Shown: positions 1 through 8,293, numbered from the stretch's first letter. The stretch: 52,293 nt of DNA from RGIG3009 sp964390295 (GCA_964390295.1 CAYMHR010000009.1:1-52293); one strand, 5' to 3'. Notes: a model not told the origin generated them from the sequence alone. Numbers and translations are program-made.

Positions 1-26
1 GCCGCCCCTCGCGAGACAGCTTTGCT

Positions 27-55
27 ATCATACCACCCTATCCCACGTTTGTCAA
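27..55 (-). promoter_or_regulatory. Sigma-A promoter reading out of the left edge
   Basis: On the minus strand there is a perfect TTGACA (50-55), a 17-bp spacer and TATGAT (27-32). It overlaps the stop codon of the amylase gene and points toward position 1, so it should drive a gene lying outside the window. Confidence 0.7.
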
Positions 56-1938
56 GCCTTTTTTTCGGGAATTTTCAGGTTTTTTGATTTTTTCTGTGTC
101 AACACGTTTCCCGACTGCGGCGGAAGCCACAACGTGCCGTCCCGCGGCTCCGCTTCGCCCAATTGTCGTTCCCAAATCCCGGCAGGAAGCGATACGCTTA
201 CCGGCTCATCCCGGCAGTTCACGGCGCACAACAGGGCGGCATCATCGCCGCGCCGCTCAAACAGGACAACGCCCTCCGGCGCCGCCAACGGACAAAATTC
301 GCCTTCGCGCAACGCCGGACAAGCGGCGCGAACCGCTCCCAACCGCTCGAAAAAGGCGACCATCGCTTTGTTTTCCCGTCCCCACGGATAGCAACCTCGG
401 TTGAACGGATCGCGGTACCCCTCGACCCCGGCCTCGTCACCGTAATAAACGCACGGCACGCCGGGCAGACAGTACTGCAACACCGCCGCCATCCGCAGCA
501 GTCGCAGTCCGCGCTCCCGTTGTTCGGGCGACAGGCTTTGTGCCGCCTGCCATCCTCGGCCGCGGCCGTTCGCCGTCTCGCCCGCCAGCAACGTGATCGC
601 ACGCTCCGTATCGTGTGTACCGAGCGAATTCATCAGCAGGCGCGTTACCTGCGGGGGGTAATTTTCCACAACCGCCATCACGCGTTCGAAAAAGCGTGCT
701 ACGTTGCCGTCACGCACCACGTCCAAAATGGCGGCACGGAACGGATAATTCATCACGCTGTCCAGTTGCCGTCCCAAAAGATAGCGACGGCGGTGCCCGT
801 AGCTGTGCTTATTGCTGGCATCCTCCCAAACCTCGCCCAGTACGATCGCCTGCGGGTCCACGCGCTTGACGCGATCACGCAGGGCTTCGATAAATCCGTC
901 GGGAAGCTCGTCTGCCACGTCCAACCGCCAGGCAGAAGCCCCTGCCTCCAGCCAGTGGGAAAGAACGCCGCCTTCGCCGGTGATATACTTCAAAAATCCA
1001 GGGTCCAGCTCCTCCACTTCGGGCAACGTGGTAAAGCCCCACCAGCCTTCGTAATCATCGGGCCAATGCGTAAAATGGAACCACCTGGCATAGGGCGAGT
1101 CGGGAGACTGATAGGCACCCTTGGAGGCGTAGCGCCAGTTGCGGTTGAAATACACGCTGTCGGCTCCCGTGTGGCTGAACACACCGTCCAGCATCAACCG
1201 AATCCCCTGCTTTTTCGCCTCCTTGGCCAACCGACGGAAATCCTCTTCGTTGCCCAGCAAGGGGTCAATGCGGCTGTAATCCGCCGTATCGTACCGATGG
1301 TTGGAATGAGACTCGAAGATTGGGTTCAAATACAGGCAGGTGACACCCAGCTTTTTCAAATATGGCAGTTTTTTGCGAATCCCGTTCAGGTCGCCGCCGA
1401 AAAAGTCGTTGTTCCGCACCACGCCAGCCGCGTCGGGACGCCAGCAGGGCTGTTCGCCCCACGCATCGTGCATCACGCGATCCTCCGGCACGCCGCTTTT
1501 CGCCTTACCAGATGCAAAAAAGCGATCGGGAAAAATTTGATACATAATTCCGCCGGCAAGCCAATCGGGCGTGGTAAAACCCTGCTCATAGCAAGTGAGC
1601 TGCCACATGGCACCCATGCTCTCCGACGTCGCCGCCGTACCGTCCGGCAAGCAAGTGAGATACCTCCGACCATCCGCCGTATCCACGGCAAAGCCGTACC
1701 AATACAATCCGGCGCGCGGCGGTGCGTAGTGGCAATCCCACCACTCGTCGCCGTCCTCGACGGCGTTCCAGAACATACCGTCCCACTGCGTCAGGCCGTT
1801 GTCCTCACAGTGCAAAAACCACGCGGCACAGCACCGCCACTCACGCGGCAAGCGCAGGCGAAACCGCACGGCAGTATGTTCCGCCACGGCACCGAAGGGT
1901 GCGCGGTAGCTGATATCTCGCGAATTGAACAACGGCAT
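52..1938 (-). CDS. GH13 alpha-amylase family enzyme (neopullulanase/cyclomaltodextrinase-like)
   Basis: A 628-residue glycoside hydrolase that should cleave alpha-1,4 (possibly alpha-1,6) links in malto-oligosaccharides or pullulan. Residues 1-120 form a beta-rich N-terminal domain of CBM34 type and the TIM barrel starts at YQIFPDRF (133-140). The four GH13 regions are visible: DGVFSHTG (251-258), WRLDVADE with the nucleophile Asp340, GEVWE with the acid Glu369, and GTHDTER with Asp443. There is no signal peptide, so the enzyme is cytoplasmic and acts on imported oligosaccharides. The start is supported by an AAAGGGG Shine-Dalgarno. It follows the serpin gene on the same strand but is separated from it by a terminator. 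The family is secure; the precise substrate is not. Confidence 0.9.
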   Translation of the reverse strand: MPLFNSRDISYRAPFGAVAEHTAVRFRLRLPREWRCCAAWFLHCEDNGLTQWDGMFWNAVEDGDEWWDCHYAPPRAGLYWYGFAVDTADGRRYLTCLPDGTAATSESMGAMWQLTCYEQGFTTPDWLAGGIMYQIFPDRFFASGKAKSGVPEDRVMHDAWGEQPCWRPDAAGVVRNNDFFGGDLNGIRKKLPYLKKLGVTCLYLNPIFESHSNHRYDTADYSRIDPLLGNEEDFRRLAKEAKKQGIRLMLDGVFSHTGADSVYFNRNWRYASKGAYQSPDSPYARWFHFTHWPDDYEGWWGFTTLPEVEELDPGFLKYITGEGGVLSHWLEAGASAWRLDVADELPDGFIEALRDRVKRVDPQAIVLGEVWEDASNKHSYGHRRRYLLGRQLDSVMNYPFRAAILDVVRDGNVARFFERVMAVVENYPPQVTRLLMNSLGTHDTERAITLLAGETANGRGRGWQAAQSLSPEQRERGLRLLRMAAVLQYCLPGVPCVYYGDEAGVEGYRDPFNRGCYPWGRENKAMVAFFERLGAVRAACPALREGEFCPLAAPEGVVLFERRGDDAALLCAVNCRDEPVSVSLPAGIWERQLGEAEPRDGTLWLPPQSGNVLTQKKSKNLKIPEKKA

Positions 1939-2010
1939 AGTAATACCCCTTTAATATAACGTATTTAATAGTATGCCATATTTTTTTCAACAAAACAAGC
2001 CCAACCGTCA

Positions 2011-2037
2011 AAAAAACGGGCGCACAACGTGCGCCCG
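2011..2037 (-). terminator. Intrinsic terminator of the serpin gene
   Basis: A 9-bp GC-rich stem (CGGGCGCAC pairing with GTGCGCCCG, 2017-2037) has a 3-nt loop and is followed on the minus strand by six T residues. It lies directly after the serpin stop codon and separates it from the amylase gene. Confidence 0.8.
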
Positions 2038-2049
2038 CAGGTGGTTTTG

Positions 2050-3456
2050 TTATTGGCCAATATCGGTGACCGTTCCGATGAACAATGGTAAATAGGTTGT
2101 GTTGTCTGCGATAACGTACACAAACGGGCGATCCAGGGCAATCGACAAGGGAGAACCGTCCTTTAACACGTGTGCCGACGTTGCCGCGCCGACCTTGACT
2201 CCCTCTTCCGAAACGTCGATGTGCGTTTTGTGCGCTACCTCGCCAAGATAGGTACCCTTGCCCAACGTATCCAATCCGGAAAAGTCCGCACCGGAAGCAA
2301 AGGCGGTTTTAATGCCCATGTCGGACAGCACTGTCGCCATATCCACTTCACAATCGTAGGAAAACTTCGGGATCGTTATAGTCGCCTTAGTGGTTGAGGC
2401 GGAGATCGCCGCTTTTATCTTTGTCGCCGTCAGCGACGCGACGTAATCGTTCAGCGACGTACCTTCGTTGGGCAGCAACGCCACGAAGCTGTAATATCCG
2501 TCTTTGAAGTCCTTGGCAAAGCCGACCGCTTCGCCGTCGCTGAAATATCCCACCATTTCGGTGATTTTCATCATCTCCACCGAACGCTTCGTTCCGCTTT
2601 CAGTAGTAAACGTTCCATTGAAAACATGTTGCTTCCCGTAGGTGTTCTGCCACTCGGCGTTGAACGACACCGTGTTCAGCAAAACCATCTGTACCGTTTT
2701 ATCCGGCAAGCGATCGACAATCGACCGAATTTCGCCGTCGGTATGCTCGTTGACCCAGCGGTTCATATCAGTGATCGTCTGCTTATCAAAGGAACTGCGA
2801 TAAACCTGTGCCCGATAGTAGTCGGAGACGGTCTGCAAAAACGTCTTCGGAACCTTGGCGTTCCCTTTGCTTTTGAACCACAACGAGCAAGCAAGCCGGG
2901 CGGTAAACGCATCGCCCTGCGGAAGCGTTTGTCCGTAGTCGTGCAGGTATTGGTTCAGCCCTGCCACGGGAAGTCCGCCCAGCGCCGTTTCTATTTCGCG
3001 CAGAGTTTCACCCGACGCTCCGTTGGCCACCATCGCCATCGTCGCCTGCACCGACAACGGTGACAGTAACAGGTTTTGATTCCCGTTGCGGCGGTTCGCC
3101 GTTTGCAACAGCTTGACTGCGAACTGCGTGTGGGCATCGGAAAAACGCTGCTCGTTCGCATCGCGCCCGGTGACGGATGCCGCCTTAATACCGACCACGA
3201 GGTCCACCGTTTTGGCCACCGGCGTTGTCGGCTTGGTCGTCGGTAATGCGGTCGCCGTCGTGGTGGTAACCGTCGGCTCGGCATCGGTGGTTGTCGGTGC
3301 CGGTTCCGTTGTCGTCGAAGCCGATGCCGCAGAGGGCGCAGTGGTTTGACCGTTCGGCGCGGTTTTCGTTGGCCCAGCACCGACAGAACAGCTACACAAG
3401 ATCATGGAGAATGTCAGAAAAAGCGCCGTGATTTGTACGTATCGTTTTGTAGTCAT
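2050..3456 (-). CDS. Secreted serpin (serine/cysteine protease inhibitor), lipoprotein
   Basis: A 468-residue serpin. The start at 3456 is chosen because CAGGAGGG lies just upstream; an upstream in-frame ATG at 3504 has no such site. The N-terminus is a signal peptide ending in a lipobox-like L-C-S-C, followed by a Thr/Pro/Ala-rich linker (about residues 25-80), so the protein is probably anchored outside the membrane. Serpin landmarks are the NTVSFNAEW motif, the FVALLPNEG block and the C-terminal DRPFVYVI and PLFIGTV strands. The hinge starts at Glu417-Glu418-Gly419. Counting as in alpha-1-antitrypsin (the same 27 residues from P15 Gly to the PF motif), P1 is Asp433 and P2 is Lys432. Serpins are known in gut Clostridia, where they inhibit host or bacterial proteases. 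The target here is unknown, and the valines at P14 and P12 are unusual for an inhibitory hinge. Confidence 0.93.
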   Translation of the reverse strand: MTTKRYVQITALFLTFSMILCSCSVGAGPTKTAPNGQTTAPSAASASTTTEPAPTTTDAEPTVTTTTATALPTTKPTTPVAKTVDLVVGIKAASVTGRDANEQRFSDAHTQFAVKLLQTANRRNGNQNLLLSPLSVQATMAMVANGASGETLREIETALGGLPVAGLNQYLHDYGQTLPQGDAFTARLACSLWFKSKGNAKVPKTFLQTVSDYYRAQVYRSSFDKQTITDMNRWVNEHTDGEIRSIVDRLPDKTVQMVLLNTVSFNAEWQNTYGKQHVFNGTFTTESGTKRSVEMMKITEMVGYFSDGEAVGFAKDFKDGYYSFVALLPNEGTSLNDYVASLTATKIKAAISASTTKATITIPKFSYDCEVDMATVLSDMGIKTAFASGADFSGLDTLGKGTYLGEVAHKTHIDVSEEGVKVGAATSAHVLKDGSPLSIALDRPFVYVIADNTTYLPLFIGTVTDIGQ

Positions 3457-3485
3457 TGCGATCCCTCCTGTTGATTGGTAACAAT

Positions 3486-3514
3486 ATTGTAGCATATTCA
3501 TCAAAATATTTCAA
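3486..3514 (-). promoter_or_regulatory. Promoter of the serpin gene
   Basis: On the minus strand TTGAAA (3509-3514), a 17-bp spacer and TACAAT (3486-3491), with TGC before the -10 box as an extended element. It sits about 30 bp upstream of the chosen serpin start, which supports the short form of the protein. Confidence 0.75.
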
Positions 3515-3614
3515 CAGTGTTACCTCTCGTTCTGAAAGTTTGGTTATTTCGACAACTTTTCCACCAATCGTTTGTGAATAACGACGGAAAAAGTTGGACT
3601 TTTTCAAAATGGTG

Positions 3615-3643
3615 TTGTATCTTTGACGAAATTTCGCTATAAT
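3615..3643 (+). promoter_or_regulatory. Promoter of the phosphatase-rimI-tsaD operon
   Basis: TTGTAT (3615-3620), 17-bp spacer, TATAAT (3638-3643), about 30 bp before the first gene. A TTGACG also lies in the spacer, but only 9 bp from the -10 box. Confidence 0.65.
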
Positions 3644-3672
3644 GGTTTTATTACTGATAAGGAGCTTCTGCC

Positions 3673-4104
3673 ATGAATGTGTTGTGCGTTTGTACCGGAA
3701 ACATCTGCCGCAGTCCCATGCTGACCGGCCTGTTGCGCAAACGGCTTGCCGAAGAAGGGCTGGACGTTGCCGTCGCCGGCGCCGGCATTGCCACCGAAGA
3801 CGGCGTTCCGCCGTCGCCGCACGCCATCACCGCGATGAATGAAATCGGAATTGATATTTCTGCGCTTCGCTCGCGGCAAATCACACCGGCCATCGTTGCG
3901 GAAACGGATTTATTCGTGGCGTTATCGGTACAACACGGCGTCACGTTGGCGTTCCAGTACAGCGTGGACCCGGAGCTTATCGTCGTTCCCGGCGAAGGAA
4001 TCTCGGACCCTTACGGCTGCGATCTTGCCACTTACCGCGCCTGCCGCGATTCGCTGATCGAAGCATTGCCACAGCTGATGGCCGACATTCGGGCGCGCCT
4101 ATGA
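3673..4104 (+). CDS. Low-molecular-weight protein-tyrosine phosphatase family protein
   Basis: A 143-residue cytoplasmic phosphatase of the LMW-PTP/arsenate-reductase fold. The P-loop is at the N-terminus as C-T-G-N-I-C-R (Cys7 nucleophile, Arg13), followed by Ser14. The general-acid loop is DPYG with Asp112. The length matches the family. It probably removes phosphate from protein tyrosine or arginine; relatives in Bacillota (YwlE) act on phospho-arginine, and the sequence does not decide between the two. It is the first gene of an operon and its stop codon overlaps the start of rimI as ATGA. Confidence 0.9.
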   Translation: MNVLCVCTGNICRSPMLTGLLRKRLAEEGLDVAVAGAGIATEDGVPPSPHAITAMNEIGIDISALRSRQITPAIVAETDLFVALSVQHGVTLAFQYSVDPELIVVPGEGISDPYGCDLATYRACRDSLIEALPQLMADIRARL

Positions 4105-4550
4105 ACCGGCCGATCGTTATCGTTCCGTTGGCCGAGGAGCATCTTGCGGCGGTGGCTCGGCTGGAGCGTTGCTGCTTTGCCGATCCGTGGAGCGAGGAGG
4201 CTCTGTGCGAGGAGCTTCACAATCCCCCGGCGCGTTTTTTGGTTGCGCTTTGCAACGGCGAAGTCGCCGGGTATCTCGGTTGCCACCACGTCGTGGACGA
4301 AGCGTTCATCACGAACGTTGCCGTTTTTCCGGCGTTTCGGCGGTGCGGCATCGGTCGCGCACTGGTCCAAGCCGCTCAACGCGATGCCGCCACCATGACG
4401 CGCCTGACGCTGGAGGTTCGCATCTCCAACCGGGCGGCCATTTCGCTTTACCGCTCACTGGGCTTTGTGGAGGAGGGTATCCGCCCTCGTTTTTATGCGC
4501 ACCCCACGGAGGATGCGGCATTATACAGCTATTACCCAAATCGGAGTTGA
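4101..4550 (+). CDS. rimI: Ribosomal-protein-alanine N-acetyltransferase RimI
   Basis: A 149-residue GNAT acetyltransferase. The acetyl-CoA-binding motif A is VAVFPAFRRCGIGRALV (about residues 73-90), followed by LEVRISNRAAISLYRSLGF, which is typical of RimI. It transfers an acetyl group to the N-terminal alanine of S18 and perhaps other proteins. It overlaps the phosphatase gene by 4 bp and lies 4 bp before tsaD. A rimI-tsaD pairing is common in Bacillota, where tsaE and tsaB usually precede it; neither is present in this window. Confidence 0.9.
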   Translation: MNRPIVIVPLAEEHLAAVARLERCCFADPWSEEALCEELHNPPARFLVALCNGEVAGYLGCHHVVDEAFITNVAVFPAFRRCGIGRALVQAAQRDAATMTRLTLEVRISNRAAISLYRSLGFVEEGIRPRFYAHPTEDAALYSYYPNRS

Positions 4551-4554
4551 TACC

Positions 4555-5559
4555 ATGAATATTTTTGCTCTTGAATCCTCCTGTGACGAAACCGCCGCCG
4601 CCGTGGTGCGCAACGGACGGGAGGTCCTGTCCAACGTCATCGCTTCGCAAGCCGATGAGCATCGCTTGTACGGCGGCGTTGTGCCGGAAATTGCCAGCCG
4701 CCGCCACGCCGAAGCGATCAGCGGCGTAACCCGTCAGGCGCTGGAGGACGCGCACCTGACGCTCAACGATGTCGACGCCGTTGCCGTCACCTACGCCCCC
4801 GGACTGATCGGCGCTTTGCTGGTCGGTGTCAACTTCGCCAAGGGGCTGGCACAGGCGGCGAACCTGCCGTTGGTGCCGGTGCATCATCTTCGGTCGCATA
4901 TCGCCGCTAATTACGTGGCACACCCCGATCTCAAACCGCCGTTTTTATGCTTGGTCGTGTCCGGCGGACACACACACATCGTCCGCGTTGAAGATTACAC
5001 GCGCTTCACGGTGCTCGGTCGCACGCGCGACGATGCCGCCGGCGAGTGCTTTGACAAAGCCGCTCGCGCCATGGGTATGCCGTATCCCGGCGGTATTCAT
5101 CTGGATCGCGCCGCGCAGAGCGGAGACCCTACCGCTTTTGTTCTTCCACGGCCTCACGTGGAGGGCTCGCCGTTCGATTTCAGCTTTTCCGGTCTGAAAA
5201 CCGCCGTCATCAACCTGTTGCACAAAGCGGAACAGCGCGGCGAAACCGTCGCCATCCCCGACCTGTGCGCTTCGTTTCAAAGCACCGTCTGCGATATTCT
5301 CTGCACCCACACGTTGGCCGCCGCCAAGCAGACCGGCGACCGCGTGATTGCGCTGGCAGGCGGTGTTTCCGCCAACTCCGGCTTGCGCGCACAAATGGAG
5401 CGCGAATGTGCGGCGCGCGGCATCGCGTTGTACACGCCGCCTCTGCCACTGTGCGGTGACAATGCCGCCATGGTCGGCTCGCAAGGATATTACGAATTTC
5501 TTGCCGGCCATACCGCCTCGACCGACCTGAACGCCTGCGCGACGTTACCGATTGAATGA
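4555..5559 (+). CDS. tsaD: tRNA N6-adenosine threonylcarbamoyltransferase TsaD
   Basis: A 334-residue Kae1/TsaD protein of the ASKHA fold that transfers the threonylcarbamoyl group to A37 of ANN-decoding tRNAs (t6A). It opens with the family signature LESSCDETAAAVV. The metal-binding histidines are His111 and His115 in HHLRSH, and SGLKTAV and the GGVSANSGLR block follow. The start at 4555 is supported by CGGAG 9 bp upstream and by its position immediately after the rimI stop; an in-frame ATG at 4465 would lie inside rimI. It normally needs TsaB and TsaE, which must be encoded elsewhere. Confidence 0.96.
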   Translation: MNIFALESSCDETAAAVVRNGREVLSNVIASQADEHRLYGGVVPEIASRRHAEAISGVTRQALEDAHLTLNDVDAVAVTYAPGLIGALLVGVNFAKGLAQAANLPLVPVHHLRSHIAANYVAHPDLKPPFLCLVVSGGHTHIVRVEDYTRFTVLGRTRDDAAGECFDKAARAMGMPYPGGIHLDRAAQSGDPTAFVLPRPHVEGSPFDFSFSGLKTAVINLLHKAEQRGETVAIPDLCASFQSTVCDILCTHTLAAAKQTGDRVIALAGGVSANSGLRAQMERECAARGIALYTPPLPLCGDNAAMVGSQGYYEFLAGHTASTDLNACATLPIE

Positions 5560-5564
5560 CCGGT

Positions 5565-5603
5565 GCCCGAAGCACGAACGGTGCTTCGGGCCGTTTCTTT
5601 TTA
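5565..5603 (+). terminator. Terminator after tsaD
   Basis: An 11-bp perfect stem (GCCCGAAGCAC with GTGCTTCGGGC) with a 5-nt loop is followed by a T-rich run. It closes the phosphatase-rimI-tsaD operon. Confidence 0.9.
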
Positions 5604-5631
5604 CTTTTTAAGAAATATTCACATTTTACGC

Positions 5632-5659
5632 TTGAATTTGCGGTAATTTCAGGTATAAT
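5632..5659 (+). promoter_or_regulatory. Promoter of pckA
   Basis: TTGAAT (5632-5637), 16-bp spacer, TATAAT (5654-5659), about 50 bp before the pckA start and just after the tsaD terminator. Confidence 0.65.
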
Positions 5660-5710
5660 GTTATTTAGAAAGTTGTGCTTTCGCTCAACTTATTGAAAGG
5701 AGTACCCACT

Positions 5711-7486
5711 ATGACAAATGCACTGACAACCAATCCTTCGATCCTCGCCTGGATCAAGGAAAAGGTCGAACTGACCCAGCCCGATCACATTGTGTGGATC
5801 GACGGCTCCGAAGAACAGCTCGATGAGCTGCGTGCGGAAGGCTGCCGCACCGGTGAGCTGAAAAAGCTCAACGAAGAAAAGCTCCCCGGCTGTTATTTGC
5901 ACCTGTCGGCCTTGAACGACGTGGCGCGCGTAGAGGGTCGTACCTTCATCTGCTCCGAAAAGGAAGAGGACGCCGGTCCTACCAACCACTGGATGGCCCC
6001 CGCCGAAGCCTACGATCTGCTGTACAACATCGCCCGCGGTGCCTATAAGGGCCGCACCATGTATATCATCCCCTATTCCATGGGCCCTGTCGGTTCCCCC
6101 TTTGCCAAGTACGGCATCGAGCTGACCGACTCCATCTACGTCGTGATCAGCATGGCAATCATGACCCGTATGGGCAAGCAGGTGTATGCCGCGCTGGGCG
6201 ATTCCAACGACTGGATTCGCGGTCTGCACTGCAAGTGCGATATTGACGAAGAAAAACGCTATATCTGCCACTTCCCGCAGGACAACACCATCATCTCGGT
6301 CAACTCCGGTTACGGCGGAAACGTATTGCTTGGTAAAAAGTGCTTCGCTCTGCGTATCGCTTCCAACCTGGGTCGCAAAGAGGGCTGGCTTGCCGAGCAC
6401 ATGCTGATCCTCGGTCTGGAAAATCCGGAAGGAAAAATCACCTATATCGCGGCGGCATTCCCGTCGGCCTGCGGCAAGACCAACCTGGCCATGCTGATTC
6501 CGCCGGAGCTGTACCGCGAAAAGGGTTATAAGGTTTGGTGCGTCGGCGACGACATCGCTTGGATGCGCATCGGTGAGGACGGTCGCCTGTGGGCGTGCAA
6601 CCCCGAAAACGGCTTCTTCGGCGTAGCACCCGGCACCAATATGAAGTCCAACCCCAACGCGCTGGTCTCTACGCAAAAGAACACGATCTTCACCAACGTT
6701 GTCAATAACCTGGATGACAACACCGTGTGGTGGGAGAGCATGGATAAGAATCCGCCGAAGAACGCGCGCAACTGGAAGGGCGAGCTTTGGGATTGCACCG
6801 ACGGTAGCAAGGGCGCTCATCCGAACTCCCGCTTCACCGCCCCTGCCAAGAACTGCCCCTGCATCTCCTCCGAGTTTGATTCGCCGGTCGGCGTGCCGAT
6901 CTCGGCCATCATCTTCGGCGGTCGCCGTGCCAAGACCGCTCCGCTGGTGTATCAGTCCCGCGACTGGGATCACGGTGTGTTCGTCGGTTCCATCATGGCC
7001 TCCGAAACCACCGCGGCCGCGACCGGTGCTGTCGGTGTTGTGCGCCGCGATCCCATGGCGATGCTTCCGTTCTGTGGCTATCACATGGCGGATTACTGGG
7101 CACACTGGATCGAAATGGGCCAGAAGCTGGGCGACAAAGCTCCCAAGATCTTCAACGTCAACTGGTTCCGCACCGACGACGAAGGGCATTTCCTGTGGCC
7201 GGGCTTCGGCGACAACCTGCGTGTGCTTGACTGGATTGTCAGCCGTTGCGAAGGCAAGGCCGACGCCGTGGAAACCGCAATCGGTTACGTGCCTCACGCC
7301 GAGGATATCAACATTGAAGGCCTCAAGGACTTCAGCATCGACACGCTGAAATCCATTCTGGAGGTTGACAAGGATTTGTGGCGTACCGAGGTTGCCGGCA
7401 TTGAAGAATTCTATGCCAAGTTCGGTGAAAAGTTGCCCGCCAAGCTCCGCGAAGAGCTGGAAATCCTGAAAGCGAATCTGAAATAA
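5711..7486 (+). CDS. pckA: Phosphoenolpyruvate carboxykinase, GTP-dependent
   Basis: A 591-residue enzyme interconverting oxaloacetate + GTP and phosphoenolpyruvate + CO2 + GDP. The length and motifs fit the GTP class rather than the ATP class. The P-loop is PSACGKTNLAM (251-261) with the reactive Cys254, and FGGRRAKTAP and NWFRTDDEGHFLWPG follow. The start at 5711 has AAAGGAG upstream; an in-frame upstream ATG at 5675 lies between promoter and Shine-Dalgarno and has no ribosome site. It is monocistronic, with its own promoter and a terminator just after the stop. In an anaerobe it may run in the carboxylating direction toward oxaloacetate; the direction is inference. Confidence 0.97.
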   Translation: MTNALTTNPSILAWIKEKVELTQPDHIVWIDGSEEQLDELRAEGCRTGELKKLNEEKLPGCYLHLSALNDVARVEGRTFICSEKEEDAGPTNHWMAPAEAYDLLYNIARGAYKGRTMYIIPYSMGPVGSPFAKYGIELTDSIYVVISMAIMTRMGKQVYAALGDSNDWIRGLHCKCDIDEEKRYICHFPQDNTIISVNSGYGGNVLLGKKCFALRIASNLGRKEGWLAEHMLILGLENPEGKITYIAAAFPSACGKTNLAMLIPPELYREKGYKVWCVGDDIAWMRIGEDGRLWACNPENGFFGVAPGTNMKSNPNALVSTQKNTIFTNVVNNLDDNTVWWESMDKNPPKNARNWKGELWDCTDGSKGAHPNSRFTAPAKNCPCISSEFDSPVGVPISAIIFGGRRAKTAPLVYQSRDWDHGVFVGSIMASETTAAATGAVGVVRRDPMAMLPFCGYHMADYWAHWIEMGQKLGDKAPKIFNVNWFRTDDEGHFLWPGFGDNLRVLDWIVSRCEGKADAVETAIGYVPHAEDINIEGLKDFSIDTLKSILEVDKDLWRTEVAGIEEFYAKFGEKLPAKLREELEILKANLK

Positions 7487-7492
7487 AGAGCT

Positions 7493-7528
7493 TACCGCCG
7501 ATGGCTAGCGCCGTCGGCGGTATTTTTT
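7493..7528 (+). terminator. Terminator after pckA
   Basis: A 13-bp stem (7493-7505 with 7510-7522, one G-U pair) with a TAGC loop, followed by six T residues. Confidence 0.85.
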
Positions 7529-7533
7529 CGCGC

Positions 7534-7576
7534 AAAGCGACCCACTGTTTGTTTCAAAACAGTGGGTCGCTTTTTA
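7534..7576. terminator. Second, bidirectional terminator between pckA and the ACT gene
   Basis: A 17-bp perfect inverted repeat (7534-7550 and 7557-7573) with a 6-nt loop, bounded by A and T runs. It works in both directions and closes the converging minus-strand ACT-domain gene. Confidence 0.85.
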
Positions 7577-7580
7577 CGCT

Positions 7581-8012
7581 TTACAGCTTTTTTACGTCGG
7601 CATCCGTAATCAGGTGGAACCCGGCGGACTCCAAGGCGGCTTCGGCTTTGGCGTTATCCTGCACACGAAGCACCACGTAGGCGTGCTTTTCCGTGCGCGT
7701 CATAAACGCGTACAAGTATTCCACGTTGATCTCCGCTTCACCCAAAACGGCCAGTGCTTTGGACAGCTTGCCGGGGGCATCACCGATTTTAACGCCGACC
7801 ATGTCGGTCATTTTAAACAGATAGCCCTCGGATTCCAGCGTTTTGCAGGCAGCCTCGTTATCGTTGACGATCAGCCGCAAAATGCCAAAGTCTTCGGTTT
7901 CGGCAATGGACAGCGCCCGAATATTGATAGCGTTTGCCGCCAACGTATCGGTGATACCCACCAACGCACCGGGCTTGTTTTCAACAAAAACGGTCACTTG
8001 CTGTATCGACAT
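7581..8012 (-). CDS. Tandem ACT-domain amino-acid-binding protein
   Basis: A 143-residue protein made of two ACT domains. The first begins VTVFVENKPGALVGITDTL (6-24) and the second around DAPGKLSKALAVLGEAEINVEYLYAF. Each has the P-G-A/K-L turn where amino acids bind. There is no catalytic domain, so it is a sensor or regulatory subunit. Relatives in Clostridia often lie beside phenylacetate-CoA-ligase-like genes, but none is seen here. It lies downstream of acpP on the same strand with a 53-bp gap and a GAAAGGATGAG ribosome site. Confidence 0.85.
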   Translation of the reverse strand: MSIQQVTVFVENKPGALVGITDTLAANAINIRALSIAETEDFGILRLIVNDNEAACKTLESEGYLFKMTDMVGVKIGDAPGKLSKALAVLGEAEINVEYLYAFMTRTEKHAYVVLRVQDNAKAEAALESAGFHLITDADVKKL

Positions 8013-8065
8013 CGTCTCATCCTTTCCGGTTCAACGGCACCGCGTGCAACGCAGAGCGCCGTAGC

Positions 8066-8293
8066 TTATTGGTTTTCCTCGATATATGCCACTACATCCG
8101 CAACAGTACGCATCGTTTCGATTTTTTCGTCCGGGATTTCCACGTCAAATTCGTCTTCCAGCGACATCAGCATATCGACAACGTCCAGTGAATCCGCGCC
8201 CAAATCCTCCTGAATGTTCGTTTCGGGAGTGATCGTTTCCACCTCGACGTCAAACTGGCCGGCAAGAATCATTTTTACCTTTTCAAGAACCAT
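8066..8293 (-). CDS. acpP: Acyl carrier protein
   Basis: A 75-residue carrier of growing acyl chains in fatty-acid synthesis. The 4'-phosphopantetheine attachment site is Ser35 in GADSLD. The start at 8293 is preferred over the in-frame ATG at 8302, because GGAAGG touches the first ATG directly but lies 9 bp before the second. The resulting N-terminus (MVLEKVKMIL) matches the family. It has its own promoter inside the end of the mini-RNase III gene. Confidence 0.95.
   Translation of the reverse strand: MVLEKVKMILAGQFDVEVETITPETNIQEDLGADSLDVVDMLMSLEDEFDVEIPDEKIETMRTVADVVAYIEENQ

Noticed and set aside
163..1959. 598-residue open frame on the plus strand opposite the amylase gene
   Set aside because: Exactly antisense to a convincing GH13 gene with all catalytic motifs; no domain is recognisable and no ribosome site precedes it. 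Long antisense frames are expected at this GC content.
3573..3581. Single perfect DnaA box (TTATTCACA, reverse strand) before the phosphatase gene
   Set aside because: It is alone, 30 kb from the candidate origin, and a 9-base word with one free position is expected by chance several times per 100 kb.
5690..7297. 535-residue open frame on the minus strand opposite pckA
   Set aside because: Antisense shadow of pckA with no motif and no ribosome site.
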